Below are positions 30,515 to 38,366 of a stretch of 64,000 nucleotides of DNA, piece after piece. This DNA is from Streptomyces sp. YS415. Lineage in GTDB: Bacteria; Actinomycetota; Actinomycetes; Streptomycetales; Streptomycetaceae. Each line of letters opens with the position of its first letter. Position 1 is the stretch's first letter. The stretch spans positions 1-64,000 of the forward strand of contig NZ_JAMJFL010000019.1 in the NCBI RefSeq assembly GCF_023544665.1, written 5' to 3'. Position numbers and translations under genes: made by a program. The notes below the pieces were generated by a model. That model did not search any database. It worked only from the letters and a program-made list of their open reading frames with translations, and was not told where the DNA came from.

Positions 30515-31348
30515 ATGATCCCCCGGACCCCCCTCACCCTCGCCACTCTCGCCGGCGCCTGCACCCTGACCCTCGGCCTGGGCACGCCCGCCCTGGCGGC
30601 CCCCGCCGCGGAGGACGACACGGCCATGGTGTCCGTCTTCCACGGCGTGCCCGGTCTGACCGTGGACGTCTACGCCAACGGCGACGAACTGCTCAGCGAC
30701 TTCAAGCCCGGCACGGTCACCGACCCCCAGTCCCTGGACGCCGGCACCTACGACATCCAGGTCTTCGAAGCGGGCCAGGGCCCCGACGGCACACCGGCCG
30801 TCGAGAAGAAGATCGAGGTGCCGGCGGGGGCCGATGCCACCGTCGCCGCCCACCTCTCCGCCGACGGCAAACCCCAGCTGACGGCCTTCGTCAACGACGT
30901 CTCCAAGGTCGACGCGGGCAAGTCGCGGCTGACCGTACGCCATGTGGCCGCCGCCCCGGCGGTGGACGTACGAGCAGGCGGACAGCCGGTGTTCAAGGGG
31001 CTGGAGAACCCCAAGGAGGACACCGCCCTGGTCGACGCCGGCGCCGTCTCCGCCGATGTCGTGCTCGCCGGCACCGACACCGTCGCCATCGGCCCGGCGG
31101 ACCTGAACCTCCAGGAGGGCACCAGCAACGTCGTCTACGCCTGGGGCAGCGCCGCGGACAAGAACCTGGCCCTCAAGGCCCAGACGTTCAGCGGCATGGA
31201 CAGCGCACCGAAGGGCGTGAACGCGGGCGGCAACGGTGCCGCGGTTGCCGGTGACTCCGCCGGCGAGTGGCCTGCCTGGGCCGCCGCGGCCGGTGCCGTG
31301 ACCCTGAGCGTCCTGGTGGCTCGCCGTCTCTCCGGCCGCCGTGCGTGA
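30515..31348 (+). CDS. litA: Secreted, membrane-anchored DUF4397 protein (litA position)
   Basis: A 277-residue exported protein. It has a signal peptide (MIPRTPLTLATLAGACTLTL to ALAAPA), two repeated DUF4397 immunoglobulin-like units (MVSVFHGVPGLTVDVYANGD; RLTVRHVAAAPAVDVRAGG), and a C-terminal helix (WAAAAGAVTLSVLVARRLSGRR) with a basic tail like a wall-sorting signal, but no LPxTG. It follows litS as litA does in S. coelicolor, where litA was described as a putative lipoprotein; the cysteine in LAGACTL could have prompted that call. The symbol is therefore by position. I prefer ATG 30515 because GAAGGG lies 9 nt upstream; ATG 30506 is in frame. Confidence 0.75.
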   Translation: MIPRTPLTLATLAGACTLTLGLGTPALAAPAAEDDTAMVSVFHGVPGLTVDVYANGDELLSDFKPGTVTDPQSLDAGTYDIQVFEAGQGPDGTPAVEKKIEVPAGADATVAAHLSADGKPQLTAFVNDVSKVDAGKSRLTVRHVAAAPAVDVRAGGQPVFKGLENPKEDTALVDAGAVSADVVLAGTDTVAIGPADLNLQEGTSNVVYAWGSAADKNLALKAQTFSGMDSAPKGVNAGGNGAAVAGDSAGEWPAWAAAAGAVTLSVLVARRLSGRRA

Positions 31349-31964
31349 GACCGCTCGACCCCTCAACGGCCGGATCGTGGCCCTGGCCGCACTGGCGGTC
31401 CTGACGACAGCACCCGCGCCGTCAGGGCCGCCTTCGCATCCCGCCGACTTCGGCCGGCCGGCGACTGCGGCGGCACAGGACCCCGCGGCACCCCGGGCCG
31501 AACCCGCGCGGCACTCCCCGCAGCCCGAGCGCGTCCTCGTGCCCGCTGTCGGACTCGACGCCCGGGTCCGGCCGGTGGGCGTGACGGGGCAGGGCGCCAT
31601 GGCCGTACCCGCCGACCCCTCGGTGGCCGGGTGGTACCGCTTCGGCCCCGTGCCGGGAAGCCCGGGGGGTTCGGCCGTGCTGGTCGGGCATGTGGACAGC
31701 GACACCGGGGCCCTGGGGGAGTTCGCCGCGCTGTACGACGTACGCCCCGGCGACCGCGTCGAGGTGCGCCGCGAGGGGGCCGGTCCCGTGGCCTACCGCG
31801 TGCTGTCGCGCACGACGGTGCCCAAGGACGAACTTCCCTCCTCCCTGTTCCGCCGGACCGGCGCCCCGGTCCTCACGCTCATCACCTGCGCACCTCCCTT
31901 CGTCCCCGAGCAGGGCGGCTACCTGTCCAACCTCGTCGTCACGGCACAGCCGTCCCCGGCCTGA
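31341..31964 (+). CDS. Class F sortase-like protein
   Basis: A 207-residue exported transpeptidase. An N-terminal hydrophobic segment (IVALAALAVLTTAPAP) precedes the sortase beta-barrel: RVLVPAVGLDARVRPVG, SAVLVGHVDSDTG with the catalytic His, and LTLITCAPPF with the catalytic Cys. The C-terminal strand reads GGYLSNLVVTAQ, with Leu where many sortases of this class carry the third catalytic residue, Arg. It starts with GTG 31341 and overlaps the DUF4397 gene by 8 bp; DUF4397 proteins and class F sortases are often paired in Streptomyces. The DUF4397 protein may be its partner. Confidence 0.82.
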   Translation: MRETARPLNGRIVALAALAVLTTAPAPSGPPSHPADFGRPATAAAQDPAAPRAEPARHSPQPERVLVPAVGLDARVRPVGVTGQGAMAVPADPSVAGWYRFGPVPGSPGGSAVLVGHVDSDTGALGEFAALYDVRPGDRVEVRREGAGPVAYRVLSRTTVPKDELPSSLFRRTGAPVLTLITCAPPFVPEQGGYLSNLVVTAQPSPA

Positions 31965-32009
31965 GCAGCCCGCGACCAGCACACGAGCACGGGAGACGGG
32001 AGGGCAGCG

Positions 32010-32279
32010 GTGACACACGTCGATCACGCGCACCTGCTGGAACTGGCGCTGGGCAACGCCGGGCGGTCCGACGACGCCGTCGCCCTGCAGCACCTGGCCG
32101 TCTGCGTTCTCTGCCGACAGGAACTGACCCGTGTGACCAGGGTGGTCAGCGCCGCATCCGACATCGACCTGTCGGACCTCGCCACTCCGCCTCCGGAGCG
32201 GCTGTGGGAACGGATCCAGCGCGAGCTGGCCGAACCCCCGGACCGTGCGAAGCCCCCACGCTCGCAGTCCGAGCAATGA
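32010..32279 (+). CDS. litB: Zinc-motif anti-sigma factor candidate (litB position)
   Basis: An 89-residue acidic protein with H28-x3-C32-x2-C35 (LQHLAVCVLC), the zinc-binding anti-sigma motif, followed by helices (RQELTRVTRVVSA; PERLWERIQREL). Such small ZAS proteins bind ECF sigma factors; in S. coelicolor the last gene of litSAB encodes a putative anti-sigma factor. It lacks a transmembrane segment, so it would be soluble. The start is GTG 32010 behind GGAGGGCAGC. The symbol rests on position and motif. Confidence 0.65.
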   Translation: MTHVDHAHLLELALGNAGRSDDAVALQHLAVCVLCRQELTRVTRVVSAASDIDLSDLATPPPERLWERIQRELAEPPDRAKPPRSQSEQ

Positions 32280-32342
32280 ATAATCACAGTCGTTCAGCAT
32301 CGGGACGACCTCGTTCGTCGATCGGACAGTGAGGGGGCGGAA

Positions 32343-32612
32343 ATGACACCGCGGTGGGGGCTCGGCGTGGCGATGGCCGCCGGGGCGGCGGCGCTGCTCC
32401 TGACGGGATGCAGCCAGCCGACGGATTACAGCGAGATCGTCACGTTCACCGACAAGCACGGCCGGGCCTGCACCGCGGCGGTGGTCGTCGATCAGGAGCA
32501 GAGCGAGGGCGACGACTACGAGATCGCCAGCATCGACTGCGACTACCCTCCGGAGGGCCGTACGCCGGGAGCCACCGGCTACTCCCCCCTGCCGGAGCGG
32601 GACGAGGACTGA
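32343..32612 (+). CDS. Small secreted lipoprotein
   Basis: An 89-residue protein with a lipoprotein signal peptide: a short basic start, GVAMAAGAAALLLTGC with lipobox LTGC at about residue 23, then an acidic mature part with two cysteines (GRACTAAV, ASIDCDY) that could form a disulphide. It is the last plus-strand gene of the lit block and converges on the GMC oxidoreductase. Function unknown; a role as the lipoprotein of the light regulon is possible. Confidence 0.7.
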   Translation: MTPRWGLGVAMAAGAAALLLTGCSQPTDYSEIVTFTDKHGRACTAAVVVDQEQSEGDDYEIASIDCDYPPEGRTPGATGYSPLPERDED

Positions 32613-32624
32613 TCCCGGGCCCAC

Positions 32625-34481
32625 TCACTCCCGTGTCACATGGCGTTCCGTGATCGCCAGGGCGGCCGCCATGATGCTCAGTTGGGGGTTCACCTCCGGG
32701 CAGCCGGGCAGGGCCGAGCCGTCGGCGATCAGGACGCCGCGCACGCCCCGCAGGCGGCCCTCCGGGTCGGCCGGGGCGTGCTCGGGGTCCGATCCGGCGG
32801 CGGCCGTTCCCGTCGGGTGGAACGCGGACACATGGAGCTGACGTGCCGTCACCTTGTGCAGCAGCGACTCCAGTTGCTCCGGGGTGCGGGCGCGCGGGGC
32901 GTGCGGGACGCCGGTGAGGACCTCCTCGGCACCAGCGGCGAACAACAGGCGGCCCATGGCGCGTTGGGCGCGCAGGAGGCGTCCGGCGTCGCGGGGCGCC
33001 AGGTCGTAGCGCAGCAGTGTGCGCTCCCGGCCGAGGACGCGGCCCGAGGGGCGGTCGGCGACCATGGCGCCGAGGGTGGCCAGGTGCTCGGTGGTGTCCA
33101 GTTCCCGCCGCAGGGCCCGTCCCACGCCCGGCAGGACGAAGGAGGTCATGCCCGGGGGCGCCGCGGTCGCCTCGATGAGGATGCCGTCCGCGTGCAGCTC
33201 CTCGACTCCGACGCTCTGCAGCACACCGCTGCCGTCGGAGACGGGATGGCTGAAGCGGCCCGCGACGCTGATGGCCGGGTGCACGCTGAGGTTCCGGCCC
33301 GTACGGGGGTGCCCGCCCAGACCCGAGCGGCGCAGCAGCTGCGGGGTCTGCAGGGCGCCCGCGGCGACCACGACCAGCGGGGCGAGGATCTCCAGTTCGC
33401 TGCCGTCGGGGCGGGTCACGAGCACCCCGGCGGCGCGGGGGCCGCCCGGCCGGTCGGGGTCGGTGAGGATCCGCCGTACGCGGGCACCGGTCACGATCCG
33501 GGCGCCGGACGCGCAGGCGTCGGGGAGCACGGACAGCTGAACGCTCTGCTTGGCCCCGCTGGGGCACCCGACGACACACTGGCAGGAGCCCTTGCAGCCG
33601 GGGGCGTTGCGGCGCAGGGGTGCCGCCTCCCAGCCGAGTCCTTGCGCTCCGGCCAGGGCGAGCCGCCCATTGGCGCCGATCACGTCCAGCGGCTGCCGTG
33701 CCACGCGCAGCGTGCGTTCCACCTCGTCCAGGCGGGCGTCGAAGCCCTCGGCGGCGGCGAAGCCGTGGTGACTGCGCCAGCGGTCCACGACGTGGCCGGG
33801 GGTGCGGTAGCAGGTACCGGAGTTGACGACCGTGGTGCCGCCGACCGCGCGGCCCATCGGCAGGACCAGCGGCGGACTGCCGAGCGCGAGCGTGGCGCCG
33901 CCGTTCCGGTAGAGGTCGGTGAAGCGGTCCAGCGGGGCCCGGCGCCCGAACGACGCGGTCGTATGGTGCTCCCCCTCCTCCAGGACGACGACGCTCAGCC
34001 CCGCGCGGGCCAGGGTCCGGGCGGCGACGGCGCCGCCCGCGCCCGATCCGACGACGACGGCGTCGGCGGTGGACCGGGTGGGCCAGTGGTGGGAGGGGGT
34101 GCAGTCCAGTGGCGGGTCGTCGGGGGCGGGCAGCGGCGGCGCCGAAGGCCGGTGCAGGGTGCGCTCGGTGCCTGCCGCCAGCAGTACCGGGACCTTGACC
34201 GCCTGCAGGAGGGGCAGGAGCGCCCGGTGGGAGGCGAGGCGGGTCATGAGGTGCTCGCGTTCCGCGCAGTCGAGCCCGGACAGCCGGCGTCCGGTACGGG
34301 CCACGGCGTAGGCGTCGACCGCCCGGGCCGCTCCGTGCAGCGCGGTCCTGGCGGGAGCGGGCAGCGCGTCGAGCAGGGTCTCCAGGCGCCGCGGCACGCC
34401 GTGCGTCCAGTCGGCCGTGCCGTCGTCGGCGAGCAGGGCGGCGGCAAGTGCCGCGAGCGGGGAGGCGGGGGGCTCGGTCAT
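32625..34481 (-). CDS. GMC-family FAD oxidoreductase
   Basis: A 618-residue flavoenzyme of the glucose-methanol-choline superfamily. The FAD fold AVVVGSGAGGAVAARTLARAG is at about residue 120, then GRAVGGTTVVNSGTCYRTP, a cluster of cysteines (GCKGSCQCVVGCPSGAKQS) typical of the cholesterol-oxidase-like or long-chain alcohol oxidase branch, and the C-terminal VSAFHPTGTAAAGSDPEHAP with the active-site His. An N-terminal helical domain of about 100 residues resembles long-chain fatty alcohol oxidases. Start at ATG 34481 with CTGGAGA upstream; an in-frame ATG at 34598, overlapping the upstream stop, would add 39 residues. Confidence 0.85.
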   Translation of the reverse strand: MTEPPASPLAALAAALLADDGTADWTHGVPRRLETLLDALPAPARTALHGAARAVDAYAVARTGRRLSGLDCAEREHLMTRLASHRALLPLLQAVKVPVLLAAGTERTLHRPSAPPLPAPDDPPLDCTPSHHWPTRSTADAVVVGSGAGGAVAARTLARAGLSVVVLEEGEHHTTASFGRRAPLDRFTDLYRNGGATLALGSPPLVLPMGRAVGGTTVVNSGTCYRTPGHVVDRWRSHHGFAAAEGFDARLDEVERTLRVARQPLDVIGANGRLALAGAQGLGWEAAPLRRNAPGCKGSCQCVVGCPSGAKQSVQLSVLPDACASGARIVTGARVRRILTDPDRPGGPRAAGVLVTRPDGSELEILAPLVVVAAGALQTPQLLRRSGLGGHPRTGRNLSVHPAISVAGRFSHPVSDGSGVLQSVGVEELHADGILIEATAAPPGMTSFVLPGVGRALRRELDTTEHLATLGAMVADRPSGRVLGRERTLLRYDLAPRDAGRLLRAQRAMGRLLFAAGAEEVLTGVPHAPRARTPEQLESLLHKVTARQLHVSAFHPTGTAAAGSDPEHAPADPEGRLRGVRGVLIADGSALPGCPEVNPQLSIMAAALAITERHVTRE

Positions 34482-34611
34482 CGGTCTCGGATCTCCAGGG
34501 AGGCGGGAGGTTTGGCCACTGGCCTCTCGCCTCCGCGGAGGCGGGGGCTTGTCATCGGTCTCCGGCCTGCAACCTCCGCGGAGGCGGGGGCTTGTCATCG
34601 GTCTCCGGCCT
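34477..34611 (-). repeat. Triplicated gene-junction repeat
   Basis: Two perfect 39-bp direct repeats, 34530-34568 and 34573-34611 (period 43 bp), lie between the lipocalin-like and GMC genes. A third, diverged copy overlaps the GMC start (34477 onward). Each copy contains GACCGATGAC, in which the ATG overlaps a TGA; the most distal copy holds the stop codon of the upstream gene, and the proximal one holds the GMC start codon. Confidence 0.85.
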
Positions 34612-35980
34612 CCGCGTGCGCCGTGCCCGTCAGCCGCCATTCGGCTTCCTGCCACCACCGTCCCCACCAGCGTTCCAGGCTCACCACGGCGTCCGCAGTC
34701 TCGCTGTTGCGGCACACCGCGGTGGAGCCGTCGGGGTCGGTGTAGGTCAGGGTCAGGGTCCGTTCGGGTGGCTGCGTGACCGTCACCCGGATACGGCGTC
34801 GGCCCACGCGGCCCGCCACCCGCCACTCGGGCAGGCCGAGGGCGGCACGGAACCGTCCGCCGCCGGCCCAGCCCACGGCGGTGCGTTCCGCTCTGCGGGG
34901 CCAGGTGCGTCCGTGGCGCAGCAGGCGCAGGAACACCAGCGGCGGCAGCCGGTTCAGTCCGGGGCGCTGGGACACCGCGGCGATGATCTCCAGTACGTCG
35001 CCGTCGCCCAGGTCGGCGTGGAGCCATGCCCAGCGCCGGGCGTTGCCGTGGCCGTAGATGCGGGCGCTCGCGCCCGGCGCCTCCTCCAGCGGCAGTTCGC
35101 GCGTGCCGTGGCGGAGGGTGCCGCTGTAGCGGCAGCGGGCGGCGGGCAGCATGTGGCTGGCCGGCAGCAGCGGGCGGCGCCACGACCAGCGGGGGAAGGT
35201 GTGCAGCGGCGGGCCGTCGGGCGTCTCGGTGAGGTCCCAGGTGAAGGCGCCGGCCGAGCCGGCGAGTCGGCCGGGCTGTGCGCGGACGCCCTCGGTGCGG
35301 AAGCCCTGCGGTTCGCCCGTCCACGGTTCGGGGCCGAAGCGTTCGTACTCCACGGGGCCGTCCTTGGGGAAGACGGCGGCCCAGCCGTGGGCGTAGGCGC
35401 CGGAGCCGTCGGTGGGCGCCACCAGTTCGTGGTGCAGCCAGACTCCGGTGCCGGTCGCCGGGTCGGTCAAGGTGGTGTACCAGACCTCGGTGCGGCCGGG
35501 TGTGCCGTCCCATTTCGGCGCCGGTGCCACGGGGGCGGCCGGACGCGGGAAGCGGAAGCTCGCCAGGAAGGGCAGCAGGCCGGTGGCGAGGGGGAAGCGC
35601 AGGGTGCCCTCGCCGACCCGTTCGCCCTCCTCGTAGAGGGTGAACGGCAGGACGGTCATGGAGGTGAGCGGGCGGGCGGGCGAGACGGACTTCCAGCCGT
35701 CCAGCAGCAGGCGCCGGCCCTCCAGGGCAAAGGTGATGCGGTACCGGATGCGGTGGCGAGCCAGTGGCGAGATCTCCAACTCGCCCACCGCTTCGGCATC
35801 GTCGGCCCGCCCTGCTATCCGCAGCCGCCCCGTCAGTCGCGCCCGTGTCGTGCGGTGCGGCAGCAGCACCGCATCGGCCCGGGCCACGAGGTCCACCCGT
35901 ACCGGGCGGTCGCCTTGTTCGTCGCCCAGGCGGACCCGGCCCAGCATCGTCTCCTTGAACACCGTTCCCCGGGAGGTCAC
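34595..35980 (-). CDS. Conserved protein with a lipocalin-like (AttH/CrtC-type) C-terminal part
   Basis: A 461-residue protein without signal peptide. The middle and C-terminal parts have WYTTLTDPATGTGVWLHHEL, AYAHGWAAVFP, ARIYGHGNARRWAWLHADLG and VLEIIAAVSQRPGL, which I associate with the lipocalin-like hydroxyneurosporene-synthase/AttH fold; the N-terminal 130 residues are beta-rich and unassigned. It starts with GTG 35980 overlapping the GntR gene by 4 bp and is followed by the GMC oxidoreductase, so the three form one operon. It may bind or modify a lipid that the GMC enzyme oxidises. The family assignment is tentative. Confidence 0.55.
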   Translation of the reverse strand: MTSRGTVFKETMLGRVRLGDEQGDRPVRVDLVARADAVLLPHRTTRARLTGRLRIAGRADDAEAVGELEISPLARHRIRYRITFALEGRRLLLDGWKSVSPARPLTSMTVLPFTLYEEGERVGEGTLRFPLATGLLPFLASFRFPRPAAPVAPAPKWDGTPGRTEVWYTTLTDPATGTGVWLHHELVAPTDGSGAYAHGWAAVFPKDGPVEYERFGPEPWTGEPQGFRTEGVRAQPGRLAGSAGAFTWDLTETPDGPPLHTFPRWSWRRPLLPASHMLPAARCRYSGTLRHGTRELPLEEAPGASARIYGHGNARRWAWLHADLGDGDVLEIIAAVSQRPGLNRLPPLVFLRLLRHGRTWPRRAERTAVGWAGGGRFRAALGLPEWRVAGRVGRRRIRVTVTQPPERTLTLTYTDPDGSTAVCRNSETADAVVSLERWWGRWWQEAEWRLTGTAHAEAGDR

Positions 35981-36693
35981 CAGGCACCGTCCCGGCGTCG
36001 GCGGGCGCGCGCGAGGTCGTCGAGCATGATGCGTTCCGTCGCCGACAGGTAGGCGTCCGCGGCGGCGCGGGCCGCCGCCCGGTCACCGGCGGCAACGGCG
36101 TCGACGACCGGTGCCAGCCGGTCATGGGCGGCCCCGGCTTCGGCGAACGGGCCGACCAGCGCCGCGCGCACCGGCAGGTAGGCGTTGAACAGGGTGTTGG
36201 TCAGCAGTACGTACACCCGGTTGCCCGTCGCCCGGGCGAGAGCGCGGTGCACCTCGGCATCGGTGAGCTGCGCGGCCTCGCCGCCCTCCGCGTCCCGGAC
36301 CGCCGCCATCAGGCGCCGCAGGTCCGTGACTTGGGCCGGGGTGGCGCGGGCGGCGGCGCGTTCCGCGATCAACGCGCCGATATGGCGCCGTACTTCGAAG
36401 ATCTCGCCGATCCAGTCCGGGCTGTGCCCCACGAGCATCGGCAGCAGGTCCGCCCCGCCCAGGCGCAGGAAGTCCCGCACCCGGGTCCCCACGCCGTGCC
36501 GCGTCTCCAGCAGGCCGGCATGGGCCAGCCGGCCGAACGCATGCTTGAGCGTGGTGCGGTTGACGCCGAACTCATCGGCCAGTTCCCGCTCGGGCGGCAG
36601 GTAGCTGCCGGCGGGATGACGACCGCCGAGGATGTCCTCCCGCAGCCGCTTCTCCAGCACATCGACCGTACTCTCCCGCGGCAGCACACCCAT
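35977..36693 (-). CDS. GntR-family (FadR-like) regulator
   Basis: A 238-residue regulator. The winged helix reads VLEKRLREDILGGRHPAGSYLPPERELADEFGVNRTTLKHAFGRLAHAGLLE; the C-terminal all-helical FadR/FCD-type domain follows (DWIGEIFEVRRHIGALIAERAA, HRALARATGNRVYVLL). It heads the operon with the lipocalin-like and GMC genes (GTGA overlap). A 33-bp double palindrome lies 14 bp upstream of its ATG, indicating autoregulation. An acyl or lipid ligand is plausible from the FadR type and the neighbours. Confidence 0.9.
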   Translation of the reverse strand: MGVLPRESTVDVLEKRLREDILGGRHPAGSYLPPERELADEFGVNRTTLKHAFGRLAHAGLLETRHGVGTRVRDFLRLGGADLLPMLVGHSPDWIGEIFEVRRHIGALIAERAAARATPAQVTDLRRLMAAVRDAEGGEAAQLTDAEVHRALARATGNRVYVLLTNTLFNAYLPVRAALVGPFAEAGAAHDRLAPVVDAVAAGDRAAARAAADAYLSATERIMLDDLARARRRRDGAW

Positions 36694-36706
36694 GCCGGCT
36701 CCCCTT

Positions 36707-36739
36707 CAGTGGCTCAGTGGATGAGCCACTGAACCACTG
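36707..36739. promoter_or_regulatory. Double palindromic operator of the GntR/GMC operon
   Basis: CAGTGG at 36707-36712 and 36715-36720 is mirrored by CCACTG at 36726-36731 and 36734-36739. Within it TCAGTGGCTC (36706-36715) is the exact complement of 36723-36732. This is a strong candidate for the GntR binding site. Confidence 0.75.
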
Positions 36740-36825
36740 AGGGGTTGTGGCAGTCAACGCTTGCGCGGTCAACTCCCGTGATAAACCGGGCAGATCACCG
36801 TGCCGCGATCAAGGAGACCCCGTCC

Positions 36826-37230
36826 ATGAACCGACCAGCTCCGCTGCCGCCCGACACGAAAGTGCTGTCCATAGGGCTGCATCCGAGCGCTCTCGACTAC
36901 ACACGGATGCCCGAAGGGATCGACGAGGAGGTGTTCACCGCCCGGATCGAGGCAGCGAACGCGCACCTGCGCGAGGCGGGGTTTCACGTGGTCCCCTGCC
37001 TGATCGACGCCTCCCCCGACCGCGCCGAGGCGGCTGTCCGGGACCGACTCGAGGAGCACACCTTCGGTCTGGCGATGATCGGAGGCGGTGTTCGCATGCT
37101 GCCCGAGCACACCCTGCTGTTCGAGCGACTGGTCAACACCCTCACCGAGGCCGCAGCCGGGGTCCCGCTGTGCTTCAACTCGGCCCCGGAGAACACCATC
37201 GACGCGCTCAGGCGGTGGATCAGAGCCTAG
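36826..37230 (+). CDS. Conserved hypothetical cytosolic protein
   Basis: A 134-residue protein with alternating strands and helices: VLSIGLHPSALDYTRMPEGID, then FHVVPCLIDASPDRAEAAV and FGLAMIGGGVRMLPEHTLLF, ending in VPLCFNSAPENTIDALRRWI. The pattern suggests a small Rossmann-like or flavodoxin-like fold, without a recognisable cofactor motif. AAGGAGACC precedes the ATG at 36826. It is divergent from the GntR operon and converges on a methyltransferase gene. I do not recognise the function. Confidence 0.65.
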   Translation: MNRPAPLPPDTKVLSIGLHPSALDYTRMPEGIDEEVFTARIEAANAHLREAGFHVVPCLIDASPDRAEAAVRDRLEEHTFGLAMIGGGVRMLPEHTLLFERLVNTLTEAAAGVPLCFNSAPENTIDALRRWIRA

Positions 37231-37239
37231 CGCCGCCGG

Positions 37240-37983
37240 TCAGGCGCGACAGCGCAGCATCTCCAGGGGCAGGTGGGCCAGGACGTCCGCCCAGAACTCC
37301 TCGCCGAACTCACGGATACCGGCCTCGGAGACCCGCAGCGGAACCCACTCCACGGCACTGAATCCACTCGCCCGCAGGCACGCCTCGTAGACCTCGCGGC
37401 GCGGGGCCGTGCTGACGATGCTGATCGGCTGAGGGTCGAGGAGCGCCGTCACCCGCACCCGCGGACCCGTCTCGGTCTCCTCGCCGGTCGGCTCGCAGCG
37501 GAACCCGTACGCCTCCAGGGACGCGCAGTCGAACCGGTAGTCGGGCTTCTGGGCGAGGACGAAGAACTCCCCGCCCGGCACCAGGCTGCGGTGGATGTTC
37601 CGGCACATCCGCTCCATCGCCGCCACGTCCTCCGCGTAGTTGAGGCACTGCACACCCAGCGCGATGTCGAAGCGCCGGTCGAGTTGCCGCAGTCGGGCCA
37701 CGTCACCGACCTCGTAGCGGACGCCGAGCGGATCCCGTTGCTCCATCTCCCGTGCGGCGGCGATCATTTCGGCGGAGATGTCCACTCCGAAGACATTCGT
37801 CGCGCCACGCCGCTTGAACTCGCGGCTGTAGAAGCCGGTGCCGCACGCCAGGTCGAGCACCGACTTGCCGGTCACGTCCCCGACCATGCCGAGGAAGCTC
37901 GGCACCTCCCCGTACCGCATCAGCGGCAAGGACTTGAACCCCTCGAATGCCTCGCCGATCCGGTCGTACTGCTGCACGCTCAC
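37240..37983 (-). CDS. SAM-dependent methyltransferase
   Basis: A 247-residue class I methyltransferase. Motif I is VLDLACGTGFYSREFKRRGA, motif II GVDISAEMIAAAREME, then RRFDIALGVQCLNYAEDV as the post-motif region. The start is GTG 37983 with AAGGGGG upstream. The N terminus (QQYDRIGEAFEGFKSLPLMRY) is the usual substrate lid. Small-molecule methylation is likely, but the substrate is unknown. It converges on the hypothetical gene at 36826. Confidence 0.85.
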   Translation of the reverse strand: MSVQQYDRIGEAFEGFKSLPLMRYGEVPSFLGMVGDVTGKSVLDLACGTGFYSREFKRRGATNVFGVDISAEMIAAAREMEQRDPLGVRYEVGDVARLRQLDRRFDIALGVQCLNYAEDVAAMERMCRNIHRSLVPGGEFFVLAQKPDYRFDCASLEAYGFRCEPTGEETETGPRVRVTALLDPQPISIVSTAPRREVYEACLRASGFSAVEWVPLRVSEAGIREFGEEFWADVLAHLPLEMLRCRA

Positions 37984-38185
37984 GTGCTGCCCCCTTCTGC
38001 GCTTCATCCGGTACGCGGCCATGCCGGACCCCGCTTTTGGAGGTCCGTCGGCCGTGGCAGCGAGTCTTCACCGACGCGCTCCGGGGGCCGTACTGGCAGA
38101 TGACACGAAGAAGCCGAGGGGGTGAGCCTCGGATCAACCAACAGACGCACGCCCTGCACCCGGACGGAGCATGTGCCGACAACGC

Positions 38186-38220
38186 ACACGGCCCGCCCCG
38201 ATATTCGGGACGGGCCGTGT
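38186..38220. terminator. Stem-loop terminator candidate
   Basis: A 10-bp stem (38186-38195 with 38211-38220), one mismatch, then a 5-bp inner stem (38197-38201 with 38205-38209) around a TAT loop. It lies downstream of ridA on the minus strand. Confidence 0.6.
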
Positions 38221-38254
38221 ATCCGAGCGCCGGGCAGGCCTTGCACCTGCATCT

Positions 38255-38276
38255 CCCCGCAGGAAGCGGGGCGTCT
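38255..38276 (+). terminator. Intrinsic-type terminator on the plus strand
   Basis: CCCCGC-AGGAA-GCGGGG (38255-38271) followed by CGTCTTT. The T-run is on the plus strand, so it would end plus-strand transcription reaching this gap. Confidence 0.45.
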
Positions 38277-38366
38277 TTCCTTGGACCACCAACGCAGAAC
38301 CGGAGCGCCGGTCTCCCGGCGGACCGCTCAAGATCGACCATACAGCATTCCCGGCCACCGCACCTG

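Larger units (their letters stand above)
37984..38366. other. Gene-poor interval with two strong stem-loops
   Basis: This 383-bp gap between the methyltransferase start and the RidA stop (both minus strand) holds no convincing gene. The first hairpin pairs 38186-38195 with 38211-38220 (ACACGGCCCG arm), extended inward by CCCGA/TCGGG. The second pairs CCCCGC (38255-38260) with GCGGGG (38266-38271) and is followed by CGTCTTT. Both probably end transcription from the RidA side or from an unannotated RNA. I see no tRNA shape. Confidence 0.55.

Noticed and set aside
34484..34611. A CRISPR-like or satellite array at the GMC junction
   Set aside because: Only two perfect units without spacers of constant length; it is a small tandem duplication.
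38160..38340. A tRNA or other structured RNA in the gap before ridA
   Set aside because: The two hairpins do not form a cloverleaf, and no T-loop or acceptor pairing was found; they read as terminators.
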